From: an uncultured Holophagaceae bacterium
Lineage (GTDB): Bacteria; Acidobacteriota; Holophagae; Holophagales; Holophagaceae
Assembly: GCA_903884655.1 (NCBI GenBank)
Contig: CAISFO010000033.1
Span: 62,001 to 126,000, forward strand
DNA length: 64,000 nucleotides
Reading direction: 5' to 3'
Shown here: piece after piece, positions 52,855 to 62,276 of the stretch
Layout: each line of letters begins with the position of its first letter
Position numbering within the stretch: the first letter of the stretch is position 1
Position numbers and translations under genes: made by a program
The notes under the pieces: generated by a model
Database searches by the model: none
The model's input: only the letters and a program-made list of their open reading frames with translations
Told to the model about the DNA's origin: nothing

Positions 52855-54956
52855 GACGGCGCGATTTCTTCCAGACCACCGGCGCCACCGGGCTGTTCAT
52901 CCTCTTCCGGAATTACCTGGAGGCCGCGCCCCAGCTGGTACCGACCCGCCCCACTAGCTACCCCATGGACTTCAACGCCTATCTGCGCATTGGCGGTGAC
53001 GGTCGGGTGAGCTGCCTCGTGGGCAAGGTGGAGATGGGCCAGGGCAACATGACTTCCCTCGCCATGCTGGCGGCGGAGGAGTTGGATGTGCCCCTGGATG
53101 TGGTGGACATGCTCATGGGCGATACGGACCTCTGTCCCTGGGACGGCGGCACCGGAGGGTCGCTCAGCATCTGGCAGTTTGGCCCGGTGTTGTGCGGAGC
53201 CGCCGCCGAGGCCCGGGCCGTGCTGCTGCAGATGGCAGGCGACCACCTGCACGTCCCGCTGGACCGCCTCGAGGTGAAGGCCGGCGTCGTTTCGGTCAAG
53301 GGTGCCCCGGCCAGACAGGTGACCTATGGGCAGCTGGTCCAGGGCAAGCGGATCGAGCGACACCTTGCGGATGTGAAGCCGAAACCGGTTTCGGCCCACA
53401 CGCTGGTGGGCACTTCCGCCCCCCGCAAGGACGGCCGGGAGAAAGTCCTCGGCGCCGCCCGTTACACGGCTGACCAGAGAATGCCCGGCACGCTGCATGC
53501 CTGCATCGTGCGGCCCCCGGCCCACGGCGCCACCCTCAAGAGCGTCGACACGTCCGCAGCCGAGCGGGTGCCCGGCGTGCGCGTACTGCGCGATGGCAAC
53601 ATGGTGGCGGTCCTGCACGCGTCCCCGGACCTGGCCCGCAAGGCCCTGGGTCTGGTCAAGGTCACCTTCGAAGGCACACCCCCGGCCCTGGATGACATCA
53701 CCATCCGCCGTCATCTCGCCTCCAAGTCGGCCTCCGGCAAAGTGAGCGTGCAGGAGGGTGACCTCAAGGCCGCCGAAGCCCGCGCCATCGCACCGGTGGA
53801 CGCGGAGTATTTCAACGCCTACGTGGCCCACGCCGCCCTGGAACCGCACGCCGCCCTGGCCCAGTGGAAGGACGGCCGGATGACCGTCTGGGCCGGTGTC
53901 CAGTCCCCGTTCCGGGTGAAGACCCAGGTGGCGGAGGCCCTCAAGCTGCCCGCCCAGCAGGTCCGCATCATCACGCCCCATATCGGTGGCGCCTTCGGTG
54001 GCAAGGCCACGGGCCCCCAGGCGGTGGAAGCCGCGCGGCTGGCCCTGAAGGCCGGCGCGCCGGTGCAGGTGGTCTGGGACCGCCGGGAGGAGTTCTTCCT
54101 GGACACCTTCCGCCCGGCGGCTGTCGTGAAGATCCGCTCCGGGCTGGACCCGGCCGGGCACATCGCCTACTGGGACCACGCCGTGGCCGGCACCAGTGAC
54201 CGGGAGGCCCAGATCGGCTATGAACTCCCCGCCAAGCGGTTCTCCTCCACGGGCGATGGCGGCGACCTCGGCACCAGCGCCGGCGGCCTGCACCCCTTCC
54301 CCACCGGCGCCTGGCGGGCCCCGGGGGCCAACACCAACGTGTTCGCCCGGGAATCCCACATGGACCTCCTGGCCGCCAAGGCCCATGTCGATCCACTGGC
54401 CTTCCGCCTGCGCCACCTCACGGACAAGCGGGTGATCTGTGTACTGGAAGCCGCGGCGGAGCGCTTCGGCTGGGTGGCCGGGGCAACTCCGTCCGGGCGC
54501 GGCGTGGGGGTCGCCTGCGGCTCCTGGCGCGGCACCCTGGTCGCCGCCATGGCCGAGGTGGCCGTCGACAGACAGACCGGCCAGGTGCGGGTCAAGCGCG
54601 TGGTGCTCGCCCAGGACATGGGCGTGGTCATCAACCCCGACGGCGCCCGCCAGCAGATGGAGGGCGCCATCACCATGGGCATCGGTTACGCCCTCAGCGA
54701 AGGCATCCGGTTCAAGGACGGCCGGATCCTGGACGAGAACTTCGACACCTACCAGATCCCCCGGTTCTCCTGGATTCCGGTGATGGACACGGTGCTGATC
54801 TCCAACCCCGATCTTCAGGCCCAGGGCGGGGGTGAACCGCCGATCGTCTGCATGGGCGCGGTCCTCGCCAACGCCATCCACGATGCGGTGGGGGTCCGGG
54901 TGTTCGAGCTGCCGATGACGCCGGAGCGTATCCTCGAGGCCATCAAGAAAGGCTAG
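52851..54956 (+). CDS. Molybdopterin-binding subunit of a molybdenum hydroxylase (IorB-like)
   Basis: About 701 residues. The N-terminus MRRRDFFQTTGATGLFIL is a probable Tat signal, so the enzyme may be exported folded. The molybdopterin domains carry EMGQGNMTSLAMLAAEEL, PHIGGAFGGKATG, PTGAWRAPGAN and GGGEPPIVCMG, the last with the expected catalytic Glu. There is no FAD subunit, as in isoquinoline or nicotinate/aldehyde-type dehydrogenases. Substrate unknown. The ORF track starts it in the wrong place; the ATG at 52851 overlaps the small-subunit stop. Confidence 0.92.
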   Translation: MRRRDFFQTTGATGLFILFRNYLEAAPQLVPTRPTSYPMDFNAYLRIGGDGRVSCLVGKVEMGQGNMTSLAMLAAEELDVPLDVVDMLMGDTDLCPWDGGTGGSLSIWQFGPVLCGAAAEARAVLLQMAGDHLHVPLDRLEVKAGVVSVKGAPARQVTYGQLVQGKRIERHLADVKPKPVSAHTLVGTSAPRKDGREKVLGAARYTADQRMPGTLHACIVRPPAHGATLKSVDTSAAERVPGVRVLRDGNMVAVLHASPDLARKALGLVKVTFEGTPPALDDITIRRHLASKSASGKVSVQEGDLKAAEARAIAPVDAEYFNAYVAHAALEPHAALAQWKDGRMTVWAGVQSPFRVKTQVAEALKLPAQQVRIITPHIGGAFGGKATGPQAVEAARLALKAGAPVQVVWDRREEFFLDTFRPAAVVKIRSGLDPAGHIAYWDHAVAGTSDREAQIGYELPAKRFSSTGDGGDLGTSAGGLHPFPTGAWRAPGANTNVFARESHMDLLAAKAHVDPLAFRLRHLTDKRVICVLEAAAERFGWVAGATPSGRGVGVACGSWRGTLVAAMAEVAVDRQTGQVRVKRVVLAQDMGVVINPDGARQQMEGAITMGIGYALSEGIRFKDGRILDENFDTYQIPRFSWIPVMDTVLISNPDLQAQGGGEPPIVCMGAVLANAIHDAVGVRVFELPMTPERILEAIKKG

Positions 54957-55183
54957 CCAATTGGGGCTTGCAGTCACGGTCACCCTAATCTGTATCAGTC
55001 GCATTCTTCAGAGGGTGTTTGGCGCCAGCTAGAGCCTTGGACCAAGGACCCGAAGGTTCGGGACTGAATCACGCTCACTGTGGATGAGGCACATTTGGAC
55101 AGCTGACCTGCCGTTCCACGTCGAAAACGACATTCGTCAGGCATTGTCCAACCCAACCTCGCACCATCGTGCCAGGAGTGAGC

Positions 55184-55504
55184 ATGTGCTTGGGACCGGA
55201 GTTCTTCGACCAGCGTGATGAGACCACCAGGACTCGGGAGGCCGCCGGGGAAATCGAAGTTGAACATTTCATGCGGACCAGGCGCCTGAGGTTCGGTCTC
55301 CTCCTAGAGCTGGGCTATCTCGAGGACAGCCAGGAATCACCAAACACAGCCGATTTGTTCAGCTACCAGGTTCCCCTTGCATCTGAATCCTACTTCAGTG
55401 AGGACAGCGACCTGCAACTGATCTTTGTCCGCCCAGAATCTGCACGGACCCTGACCTCGAGATTGAGGAACAACCTCCAAGTCATGGATCCGAACAGGCT
55501 TTGA
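55184..55504 (+). CDS. Possible small hypothetical protein
   Basis: A 106-residue frame starting MCLGPEFFDQRDETTRTREAAGE with AGGAG 5 nt upstream. It is hydrophilic with a mixed alpha/beta look (LRFGLLLELGYLEDSQ, DLQLIFVRPES). No family recognised. Lower GC than neighbours. It stands alone between the hydroxylase and cytochrome genes. Confidence 0.45.
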   Translation: MCLGPEFFDQRDETTRTREAAGEIEVEHFMRTRRLRFGLLLELGYLEDSQESPNTADLFSYQVPLASESYFSEDSDLQLIFVRPESARTLTSRLRNNLQVMDPNRL

Positions 55505-55844
55505 TGCGTGAACGAGGCATGCCCCGATTGCCACTTCGAATGTTCCGGTTCCGGACAGTCCTGGATGTGACAGGTCACGGGTGTCCCATGGGCGCAGCCG
55601 CGAAGCCTGAGCTGCCTCGCGAAGAACGCCACGAATCGATTCATGAGTTCCTTGTGATTGAAGTCCGGGCTTAGGCGCAAGGCTCACCTAATCTTAGATA
55701 TTATTGATTACCCGTATGTCTTTTTAATAGACACCTATCTCTCTTGATGTCCAGATGCCCCATCAGATTGAGGGTTCGGGTCATCGATTCGCGCTACGAA
55801 ATCGAATGCCTGTCCCACAAATCGTTTCTCTGGAAGGAGTTGAA
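55505..55844. other. Intergenic region upstream of the cytochrome gene
   Basis: 55685-55745 is AT-rich (cttagatattattgattacc) and may hold the promoter of the multihaem cytochrome gene. No gene seen. Confidence 0.4.
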
Positions 55845-56816
55845 ATGGCGATTGAACGCAAGCTCGCGGCATTTCTGATTCTGATTGGACTCGGGTGCAG
55901 TTCCAGAGGTCCCATGCAGGATCCTCATGGCGTCTGGGACAACTACTACAAGGTCCATGCCACGGAGTTCAGCAATGATCCCATCGGGTGCACCACCTGC
56001 CATGGATCCACTTCGGATCCGGCCAAAGCCGGGGGACCAGCCAATTCTAGCTGCTATGAATGCCACAGCCCGGCCACGCACTCGACGAATGCAACCTGCG
56101 CCTCCTGCCACTCGATTCAACAGAGCCAGTGGGCCAGCAGCTGGAATCTGCATGCGGCGTCCGCTTCGGATGTCCTGACGAATGCTGACCATAACTCTGC
56201 TGAATTGCTCAACGACAACTGTGTGAAGTGCCATTCTTCCTTCCAGGTTCCACTCGGTGTGGGACATTTTGTGACACCCATCGACCAGATTGGTCAGCCG
56301 GGAGCAGGAACCTGGGCCGCTCTCAACAACGGGGATTGGCAGGCCACCAAATGTGAGGTCTGCCATGATCCGTCCTCCACGGACTCATGCAAACTCGCCA
56401 AGTACGGTTCGGTGCTGGATGGACCCTGGATCGCCGGGTATACAAAAATCTCTGACCTCCCCGATGCCTACCAGACCGTGATTGGTGCAACAGGTGTTGC
56501 CTCGACCTTCACCTACCCAGATCAGACAACCCTTGCCGTCCGGGCGACCAAACTCTGTCATTCATGCCATGACCCGGCGGACCAGGGCGGCGACCCGAAT
56601 GTCTCGGTGGGGGGCATCGATTATGGCCCCCAGGGCGGAGACAGCCGCGCCTATGTGACTTCCAGCCACAAAGGTCTGGGTTGCATCGACTGCCATCCCA
56701 CTCACGACTTCACACCAGCCCGCCCCGAGACCAGAGCCTCCTGTGGAGGATCGGCATGCCATTCCACCAGCAGGACGGGGTCCCTGCCCGGCAAGGTGCA
56801 CGTCAACCACCTCTAA
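55845..56816 (+). CDS. Multihaem c-type cytochrome lipoprotein (about 8 haems)
   Basis: About 323 residues. LAAFLILIGLGCSS is a lipoprotein signal with the lipobox LGLGC. Seven CxxCH haem-binding motifs are visible (CTTCH, CYECH, CASCH, CVKCH, CEVCH, CHSCH, CIDCH), plus one CxxxxCH (CGGSACH). It probably sits on the outer membrane or its periplasmic face and carries electrons. AAGGAG precedes the ATG at 55845. It converges on the ferredoxin of the porin-cytochrome operon. Confidence 0.93.
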   Translation: MAIERKLAAFLILIGLGCSSRGPMQDPHGVWDNYYKVHATEFSNDPIGCTTCHGSTSDPAKAGGPANSSCYECHSPATHSTNATCASCHSIQQSQWASSWNLHAASASDVLTNADHNSAELLNDNCVKCHSSFQVPLGVGHFVTPIDQIGQPGAGTWAALNNGDWQATKCEVCHDPSSTDSCKLAKYGSVLDGPWIAGYTKISDLPDAYQTVIGATGVASTFTYPDQTTLAVRATKLCHSCHDPADQGGDPNVSVGGIDYGPQGGDSRAYVTSSHKGLGCIDCHPTHDFTPARPETRASCGGSACHSTSRTGSLPGKVHVNHL

Positions 56817-56845
56817 GGAACCATTGCATCATTTGGTGGACGCCC

Positions 56846-57067
56846 TTACGACCGGGCGACCGTCTTTGGCGGAAATGCACGATGCCAGACCACAATCGCA
56901 TCGAAGGGGCATTCTTCCACGCAGACCAGGCATCCCGTGCAGGTCCCATCGATACCTGCGGGGTAGGCCTGTTCCGCAGGCATGCTGATGGCCGCATGAG
57001 GGCAGAGGTCCGCGCATATTCCGCAACCAGTACATTCCACCTCATTCAGGGCCCAGGTCCAGTCCAT
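56846..57067 (-). CDS. 2[4Fe-4S] ferredoxin
   Basis: A 73-residue protein with two CxxCxxCxxxCP motifs (CTGCGICADLCP, CTGCLVCVEECP). It is the last gene of the minus-strand operon, 3 nt after the membrane protein. It may link a cytoplasmic electron donor to the adjacent membrane protein. Confidence 0.92.
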   Translation of the reverse strand: MDWTWALNEVECTGCGICADLCPHAAISMPAEQAYPAGIDGTCTGCLVCVEECPFDAIVVWHRAFPPKTVARS

Positions 57068-57070
57068 GGA

Positions 57071-57703
57071 TCATGCCTTGGGGGGGCTTGGTTTCATTCC
57101 CACCAAGGCGGACTTGACCGCCCAGGCACTGAGCAGGAGCAAGAGGGGGAAACAGACAAGGAACGTGACCTGAGATACCTCCAGACCAATGGGGTCGGCG
57201 TTGGAACGGAAGTGGGTCTTGAGATAGGTCCAGAAGGGGCTGGCATGGTGCGCGAGATACTCGTCACTGGCGGCTTCCGCCACGAAGGTGAAGCCCAGCA
57301 CATTGATGAAGTTCCCGGCCAGGGTCAGGCGAAGGGACCAATCGAAGTTTGGCGAATCCACATCATGGCCACCCTTGAACAGCCGCAGGACCAGAGCCGC
57401 AGTAAACAGCAGCGTAGCGATGGGGTAGAAGGGAACGGCCATCTTGATGTCGGCCATGATGTCCGGGTTGAGAACGACATAGCCCACCAGGAACACTGCC
57501 ACCAGCATCAGATCCGCCAGGAGGACCGTGAGCAGGTTCCAGAGTTCCCTGGATACCCGTAGGTTCAAGTGTCGGCTGAGTTCGCGGTAGTAGCCCTGGG
57601 CCAGCAACAAGCCTGAAGCCATGATTCCCAGGAGGATCGAGACGTTCAGCAGGTTCTGAAGGATCCATACCTCCAGTCCCTTGGCGATTTCATGTTCATT
57701 CAT
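57071..57703 (-). CDS. Polytopic membrane protein of an electron-transfer operon
   Basis: A 210-residue protein with five predicted transmembrane helices (NLLNVSILLGIMASGLLLAQGYY, LLTVLLADLMLVAVFLVGYVV, VPFYPIATLLFTAALVLRLF, LAGNFINVLGFTFVAEAA, VTFLVCFPLLLLLSAWAVKSALV). Several His residues are scattered (LAHHAS, THFRS), so it might bind haem b, but no known family is recognised. Between a mono-haem cytochrome and a ferredoxin gene it is a candidate inner-membrane electron conduit. Confidence 0.75.
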   Translation of the reverse strand: MNEHEIAKGLEVWILQNLLNVSILLGIMASGLLLAQGYYRELSRHLNLRVSRELWNLLTVLLADLMLVAVFLVGYVVLNPDIMADIKMAVPFYPIATLLFTAALVLRLFKGGHDVDSPNFDWSLRLTLAGNFINVLGFTFVAEAASDEYLAHHASPFWTYLKTHFRSNADPIGLEVSQVTFLVCFPLLLLLSAWAVKSALVGMKPSPPKA

Positions 57704-57867
57704 GGCTCATACCTTGCTGAAGGACGCCTGGAGGAAGCGTCTCGGGGGTGTCCCTATTTCACTCACTGGAAACGCGGGGCAGCGCCAACACGATGGGGGT
57801 GCTCTGGCATGTGCCGAAGCACCCCCTGGGCCGGGCCGCAGATCTGTTTCCTGCCAAAAAGGACCCG

Positions 57868-58182
57868 CTAGTTCTTGCTGGCGCCAACTGAATCAGCTGG
57901 GCCCTTGGTCTTCGCAAGGTGATCGAGGAGGGTCTTCAGTTTGTCCTTCGACGGTACTGGATCCAAGAACGCAGAATCGATCATGCGATCAACTGCTTCC
58001 TTCCACTTATCCCGTGTCAAGCGCACTTGGTCGAGGGTCTCCTTGCCCTTGTGACAACTCAGGCAGGTCTCCTCGAAGATCTTGGCGCCCGGTTCCACCG
58101 CCTTCTCTTCTACCGCAAACGTAAAAGAGGTTGAGGCAAGGAACACGATCAGGAACCAGTGAAGGAAACGGGTCGATCGCAT
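57868..58182 (-). CDS. Mono-haem c-type cytochrome
   Basis: About 104 residues with a signal peptide (FLHWFLIVFLASTSFTFA) and one CxxCH motif (CLSCHKGKETLDQ). The distal ligand is likely Met in DRMIDSAFL. AAGGATGA precedes the ATG at 58182. Periplasmic electron carrier, second gene of the operon after the porin. Confidence 0.88.
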   Translation of the reverse strand: MRSTRFLHWFLIVFLASTSFTFAVEEKAVEPGAKIFEETCLSCHKGKETLDQVRLTRDKWKEAVDRMIDSAFLDPVPSKDKLKTLLDHLAKTKGPADSVGASKN

Positions 58183-58205
58183 GGGGTCATCCTTCCGTGA
58201 GTGCA

Positions 58206-59771
58206 TCAGAAGCCGAGCATGCACTTCAGTGTGAAACCGTCGTCGGTCAACCGCGCGGGGTTGGTCGCAACGCCCAGTGCGGGGATGATGCCACCCTTGG
58301 CCATGTCATCGAACTGGTGGTGACGGTACTCGAACACCCACTTGAAGTGTTCCTGGACCATGCGCTGGTAGCCGAAAATCCAGTCGTTTTCCTTGGGGGT
58401 GGAGCGGGTTATGCCCCGGGCGCCGTTCAGGACCACGCTGGTGTCGTCGTAGGCATCGCCCTTGATGTAGTCAAAGCGAACATAGAGGGCCTGGGTGTTG
58501 GTGGGGCGGTAGTTGATCTGATGGAAGCCGCCCTTCCAGGTCAGTTCCTTGCCGAAGCCGGTCGGGTTGCTTTCCTTGTTGGACATGTACTGGTTTTCCA
58601 TGTTCACGGGAATCCCCCAGGGCGCGAGGCTAAGGGTCATGTCGGGGCCGAAGCGAGTCACTTCGTTGGGGTTGTTGAGGCCGGACATGATGCCGTTCCC
58701 AGCTGGATTCCCGGCGAAGGATCCAGTGAAACGGATCTTGTCGCTGTAGGAATCAGACGACTTCCAGCCGAAGACACCGAAGGACTGACCGTAGTACCGG
58801 AAGACGAGACGCCCGTAGGTGCTGGGTGTGGAACTGTTCGCAGCCTTCCCGTTGGCGCCATTCGAAACACCAATGTGGTATTCCGCCCAGAGGGTGTCTT
58901 TCTTGGCCACATCCGTCACGGGCTTGCCGAAGGTCAGCATGCCAAAGGCCTCAGCCAGAACCTGGGGTTCGCTGAGACGGAAGATGAAGTCGTTGGGATC
59001 GCCACCGACGACATCATCCACCTTTCGGGGACTGATCAAATCCAGGCCCGTCCGCTCGTAGACGAGGTACTGGTTGACGGAGAGACGAACTTTGCCGGGG
59101 GAGTAGGCGAGGGGTGGATGGGTGATGCCCGCCAGGACGTTCACGCTGTCGCGGGGTGCGCTTTCGCCAAAGAGGTTGTTCCAGAAGAACTTGGCAACCT
59201 CGAAGCTCGGGATCTCGGTGACGAACTTGAGTTGCTTGTCGGGGTTGGTGTTGTAGCGCGCCTCGTAGTTGCCCGTGGGCGTGAATTCCCAGGCCTTGGT
59301 CTCATACATGGGGAATTCGATGAAGTAGGCGAAATGCTTGCCCATGGAGGAGGTGAGGAAAATACTCAAATCTTCCAGGGCGAGCGAAGTGCCCTTTGTC
59401 GTGACCGAAGGGCCGCTGCCCACAGCAGATTCGCGCTTCTCCGTCCGGCTCTCAAGACCCACTCCGGTGATGATGGACAACGGAAGGGAGCCCGGCAGGC
59501 TGAAGTCCTTCGTGATTTCGATATCAGGGTTTACGGGCTTCAGGTCCCTGCCGCTCATGGCCCGGTAACCACTCAATTTGAAAGTGAGACCCGGGGGCGT
59601 GAGCCCACCCCAGGGGTTGTGACAGGCCGAGCACTTTTGCCCGTACTGGCGGGAATAGGAGGGCACCGCTTTGGCCACTGGCATGAGCTGAATGGCAACA
59701 CCGACCAGGACAGCCAAGGACAGTGCCTTCCTGGCTGCCTTGGCCAACACGGAACTGCGAGGTGCGTGCAT
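58206..59771 (-). CDS. Outer-membrane porin with an N-terminal haem-binding site
   Basis: About 521 residues with a signal peptide (ALSLAVLVGVAIQLMPVAKA). Near the mature N-terminus is one haem motif, GQKCSACHNPWGG. The rest is a beta-barrel of alternating strands ending in GFTLKCMLGF, with a terminal Phe as in outer-membrane proteins. GGAGG stands 6 nt before the ATG at 59771. First gene of the operon (porin, mono-haem cytochrome, membrane protein, ferredoxin). Likely moves electrons or a ligand across the outer membrane. Confidence 0.87.
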   Translation of the reverse strand: MHAPRSSVLAKAARKALSLAVLVGVAIQLMPVAKAVPSYSRQYGQKCSACHNPWGGLTPPGLTFKLSGYRAMSGRDLKPVNPDIEITKDFSLPGSLPLSIITGVGLESRTEKRESAVGSGPSVTTKGTSLALEDLSIFLTSSMGKHFAYFIEFPMYETKAWEFTPTGNYEARYNTNPDKQLKFVTEIPSFEVAKFFWNNLFGESAPRDSVNVLAGITHPPLAYSPGKVRLSVNQYLVYERTGLDLISPRKVDDVVGGDPNDFIFRLSEPQVLAEAFGMLTFGKPVTDVAKKDTLWAEYHIGVSNGANGKAANSSTPSTYGRLVFRYYGQSFGVFGWKSSDSYSDKIRFTGSFAGNPAGNGIMSGLNNPNEVTRFGPDMTLSLAPWGIPVNMENQYMSNKESNPTGFGKELTWKGGFHQINYRPTNTQALYVRFDYIKGDAYDDTSVVLNGARGITRSTPKENDWIFGYQRMVQEHFKWVFEYRHHQFDDMAKGGIIPALGVATNPARLTDDGFTLKCMLGF

Positions 59772-59887
59772 GGTCTTCCTCCTGTGGGGGTGGGGGAAAG
59801 GGAACCTCGGAGGATCCGGGCCCATCTTGTCCCCACAGGAATACAGGCCGAACCTGATGAACCCGTGATGTGAACCTGATGAAATGA

Positions 59888-61243
59888 TCAGGATTGAGGG
59901 ATTGTGACCGTTGCCACCGTCCCGATGCCCTCGGTGCTCTGGAGCGAAAGCGACCCGTGATGCAGCCTGGCTATTCCCTGCACGATGGCGAGACCCAGGC
60001 CTGCGCCTCCGCTCCTGCGACTGCGGGAAGCATCCTGCCGAACGAATCTGCGGCCGAGTTGTCCCAACAGGGCCGCAGGGATGCCCTCGCCCTGGTCCGA
60101 CACCGCCAGCAGGCAGTGCTCCCCATCCCGAATGGCTGAGATCCGAACCCGCGCGCCGTGGGGCGAATGCCGGATGGCGTTGCCGAGGAGGTTGTGGAGG
60201 GCCCGCTTGAGCAGCGTCGCATCACCCCGGAGGGTGAGGCCGGGGGAAGTGGCCAATTCGATGGAGACGGCCTTTTCTTCCGCGAGGGGTTCGAAGGGGG
60301 CGATGGCTTCCCGGATCAAGGCATCCGCCTGGAGGGTGACGGGTGAAATGCTGGTCGAAGGATCCTCGAATCTGGCCAGGACAAGCATCTGTTCGATCAC
60401 GGCCCCCATGTGGTCCATGGTCTCCATCATGGACACAAGCTGATCCAAAGTCTGCTCAGGCAGATCCCGGCGGGAGAGCAGGCTTTCACATCCCAGCTGG
60501 AGCGCATGGACCGGCGACCGGAGTTCATGGGCGAGATCACTGTTCAGTTCGGAAAGGCGGGTGAATCCCGATTCCAGCTTGTCCAAGGCGCTATTCACCG
60601 TTTGGACGAGGGGATCAAGCTCCTTGGGAAAGGGGGAGGGATCGATTCGCGACTGGAGCGTTTCCGGACCGATATCTCCGGCCTTGGAGCGGAGGCGTTC
60701 CAAGGGTGAGAACCCAAGCCTCAGCAGGCCAAAGCCCAAGGCAGCGGCGGCAAAGGGAATGATGGCCAGCAGTGCCAGCATGGCTTTCCTGAAGTCCTTC
60801 AGGACTCCTTCTTCCGGGTGCATGTCCCTGGCGAGTTGGATCCATCCCCCCTGGTAGCGGAACGTGACGGCTTTGATTCGAATCCCGGAAGTCCTCGAGC
60901 TTTCCCACCAGGACCAGTTTTCCATCGGCATGGCAGTGTCCCTGGGCAGCAGCAGCGCCATATCCTTGCTTTCAAGGATCACTTCCCGCGAAGGCGTCAT
61001 CACGCGCAGGTACAGGTTGTCCCCCAGATCAAGCAGTTCCTTGTCTGGCTTCATTCGGTCTTCATCAAGCCGATGCAGTGTCAATCGGGCGGAGTCGATC
61101 AGATCTCGATTCACCTGGGCATATACGGCACGGGTCACAGAAGAGTGCAAGAAAATGCCCGCACCCCCGACCATGGCCAGTATCCCCACAGCGAATACCA
61201 AGGCCAGCTGGAGGATCATCGACCGCCTGAGGATTTCAATCAT
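59888..61243 (-). CDS. Membrane sensor histidine kinase, OmpR/CusS type
   Basis: About 451 residues. Two transmembrane helices (LQLALVFAVGILAMVGGAGIFL and AMLALLAIIPFAAAALGFGLL) bracket a periplasmic sensor of about 130 residues. HAMP-like segment, HisKA with DLAHELRSPVHALQ (His intact), and HATPase with NLLGNAIRHSP, DQGEGIP and GAGLGLAIVQGIARLH. Start at 61243, overlapping the response regulator by 8 nt. Signal unknown; adjacent to the porin-cytochrome operon. Confidence 0.92.
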   Translation of the reverse strand: MIEILRRSMILQLALVFAVGILAMVGGAGIFLHSSVTRAVYAQVNRDLIDSARLTLHRLDEDRMKPDKELLDLGDNLYLRVMTPSREVILESKDMALLLPRDTAMPMENWSWWESSRTSGIRIKAVTFRYQGGWIQLARDMHPEEGVLKDFRKAMLALLAIIPFAAAALGFGLLRLGFSPLERLRSKAGDIGPETLQSRIDPSPFPKELDPLVQTVNSALDKLESGFTRLSELNSDLAHELRSPVHALQLGCESLLSRRDLPEQTLDQLVSMMETMDHMGAVIEQMLVLARFEDPSTSISPVTLQADALIREAIAPFEPLAEEKAVSIELATSPGLTLRGDATLLKRALHNLLGNAIRHSPHGARVRISAIRDGEHCLLAVSDQGEGIPAALLGQLGRRFVRQDASRSRRSGGAGLGLAIVQGIARLHHGSLSLQSTEGIGTVATVTIPQS

Positions 61244-61913
61244 GGCCAGCCTCGACCAGATAGCCCACGCCACGCCGAGTCTCGATGATCTTCCGGGGAT
61301 AGGGGTCGTCGACTTTCTTCCTCAGCCTGCGCACCGCAGCATCCACCAGGTTCGGATCCCCTTGGTAAGACAGCTCCCACAACTCCTCGGCGATGCGCGT
61401 CCGGGTGACGATATGACCGGCATTCCGGATCAGCAGTTCCAGTAGGGAATATTCCTGTGCGCTGAGTTCAATGCGATCTCCCCCTCGATAGACCTTCCGC
61501 TGGAATGGGTTCACGGTCAGGTCCCCGATGACCCAGGTCTTGGGGCCAGCTGCGGATCCCCGAGCCAGCAGGTTGTTGATCCGAAGCAACAGCTCAGAGA
61601 AGGCAAATGGCTTGACTAGGTAGTCCCCGCCACCCAATTCCAGACCACGAACCTTGTCTGGAAGTGAATCCCTGGCCGTCAGGAACATCACGGGAGTATC
61701 CACGCCTGCGGCCCGGAGCTCCCAGAGCAGCGAAAATCCGTCCATCCCAGGCAACATCACATCGAGGATCAGGCAGTCGAAGGTCGATGACTTTCCTAGT
61801 TCCAGCCCCTTGGCACCATCCAGCGCCACTTCGACCGAGAAGCCTTGCTCCCGCAGACTTCGCTCAAGGGTTGCAGCAGCCCGCTGATCGTCTTCGACAA
61901 GGAGTATCTTCAT
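61236..61913 (-). CDS. OmpR/PhoB-family response regulator
   Basis: About 225 residues with a receiver (MKILLVEDDQRAAATLERSL, phosphoacceptor in LILDVMLPGMDGF) and a winged-helix DNA-binding domain (ELSAQEYSLLELLIRNAGHIVTRTRIAEELW...RRLRKKVDDP). The ATG at 61913 opens the receiver; the track start is 38 codons upstream in a poor context. First gene of a two-gene operon with the kinase. The upstream 61914-62276 stretch shows no gene. Confidence 0.95.
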   Translation of the reverse strand: MKILLVEDDQRAAATLERSLREQGFSVEVALDGAKGLELGKSSTFDCLILDVMLPGMDGFSLLWELRAAGVDTPVMFLTARDSLPDKVRGLELGGGDYLVKPFAFSELLLRINNLLARGSAAGPKTWVIGDLTVNPFQRKVYRGGDRIELSAQEYSLLELLIRNAGHIVTRTRIAEELWELSYQGDPNLVDAAVRRLRKKVDDPYPRKIIETRRGVGYLVEAGHD

Positions 61914-62276
61914 CGTTCGCGAACCTTCCTGAGCCAAGGATAGGAGAGTCTCGGCTTGAGTGGGTGTTTCCAGGTCATCCGACGCGGCACCACTTCCCCT
62001 GGCACCAGATGGTTCCGAATTGCCCACCGCTCGCCTCCTGGATAATGGTGAAGCGGAGGTGAGAACGAGCCTTGATCCTTGGGATCAGGCCTGTCGACCG
62101 GGTCACCGTCTGCTTCAGACGTGCCCTCCGCAGCCGCCTGCGGCCTTTGCTCCGGACCACCCATTGGTGGGGCAAGGGCCCCCGCAGACTTAGCAGGAGA
62201 CTCACTGATGGCAGGCGGGCCCGCTGCCTACTCCCGCTCAGCACGTGATCATCAGGAACCGCCCGCCTGGAGGGGT

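Noticed and set aside
52680-55004. A 774-aa minus-strand ORF across the molybdenum hydroxylase genes
   Set aside because: Antisense shadow of a gene pair with complete cofactor motifs on the plus strand.
58131-59873. A 580-aa plus-strand ORF over the porin gene
   Set aside because: Shadow of the minus-strand porin, which has a signal peptide, haem motif and good Shine-Dalgarno sequence.
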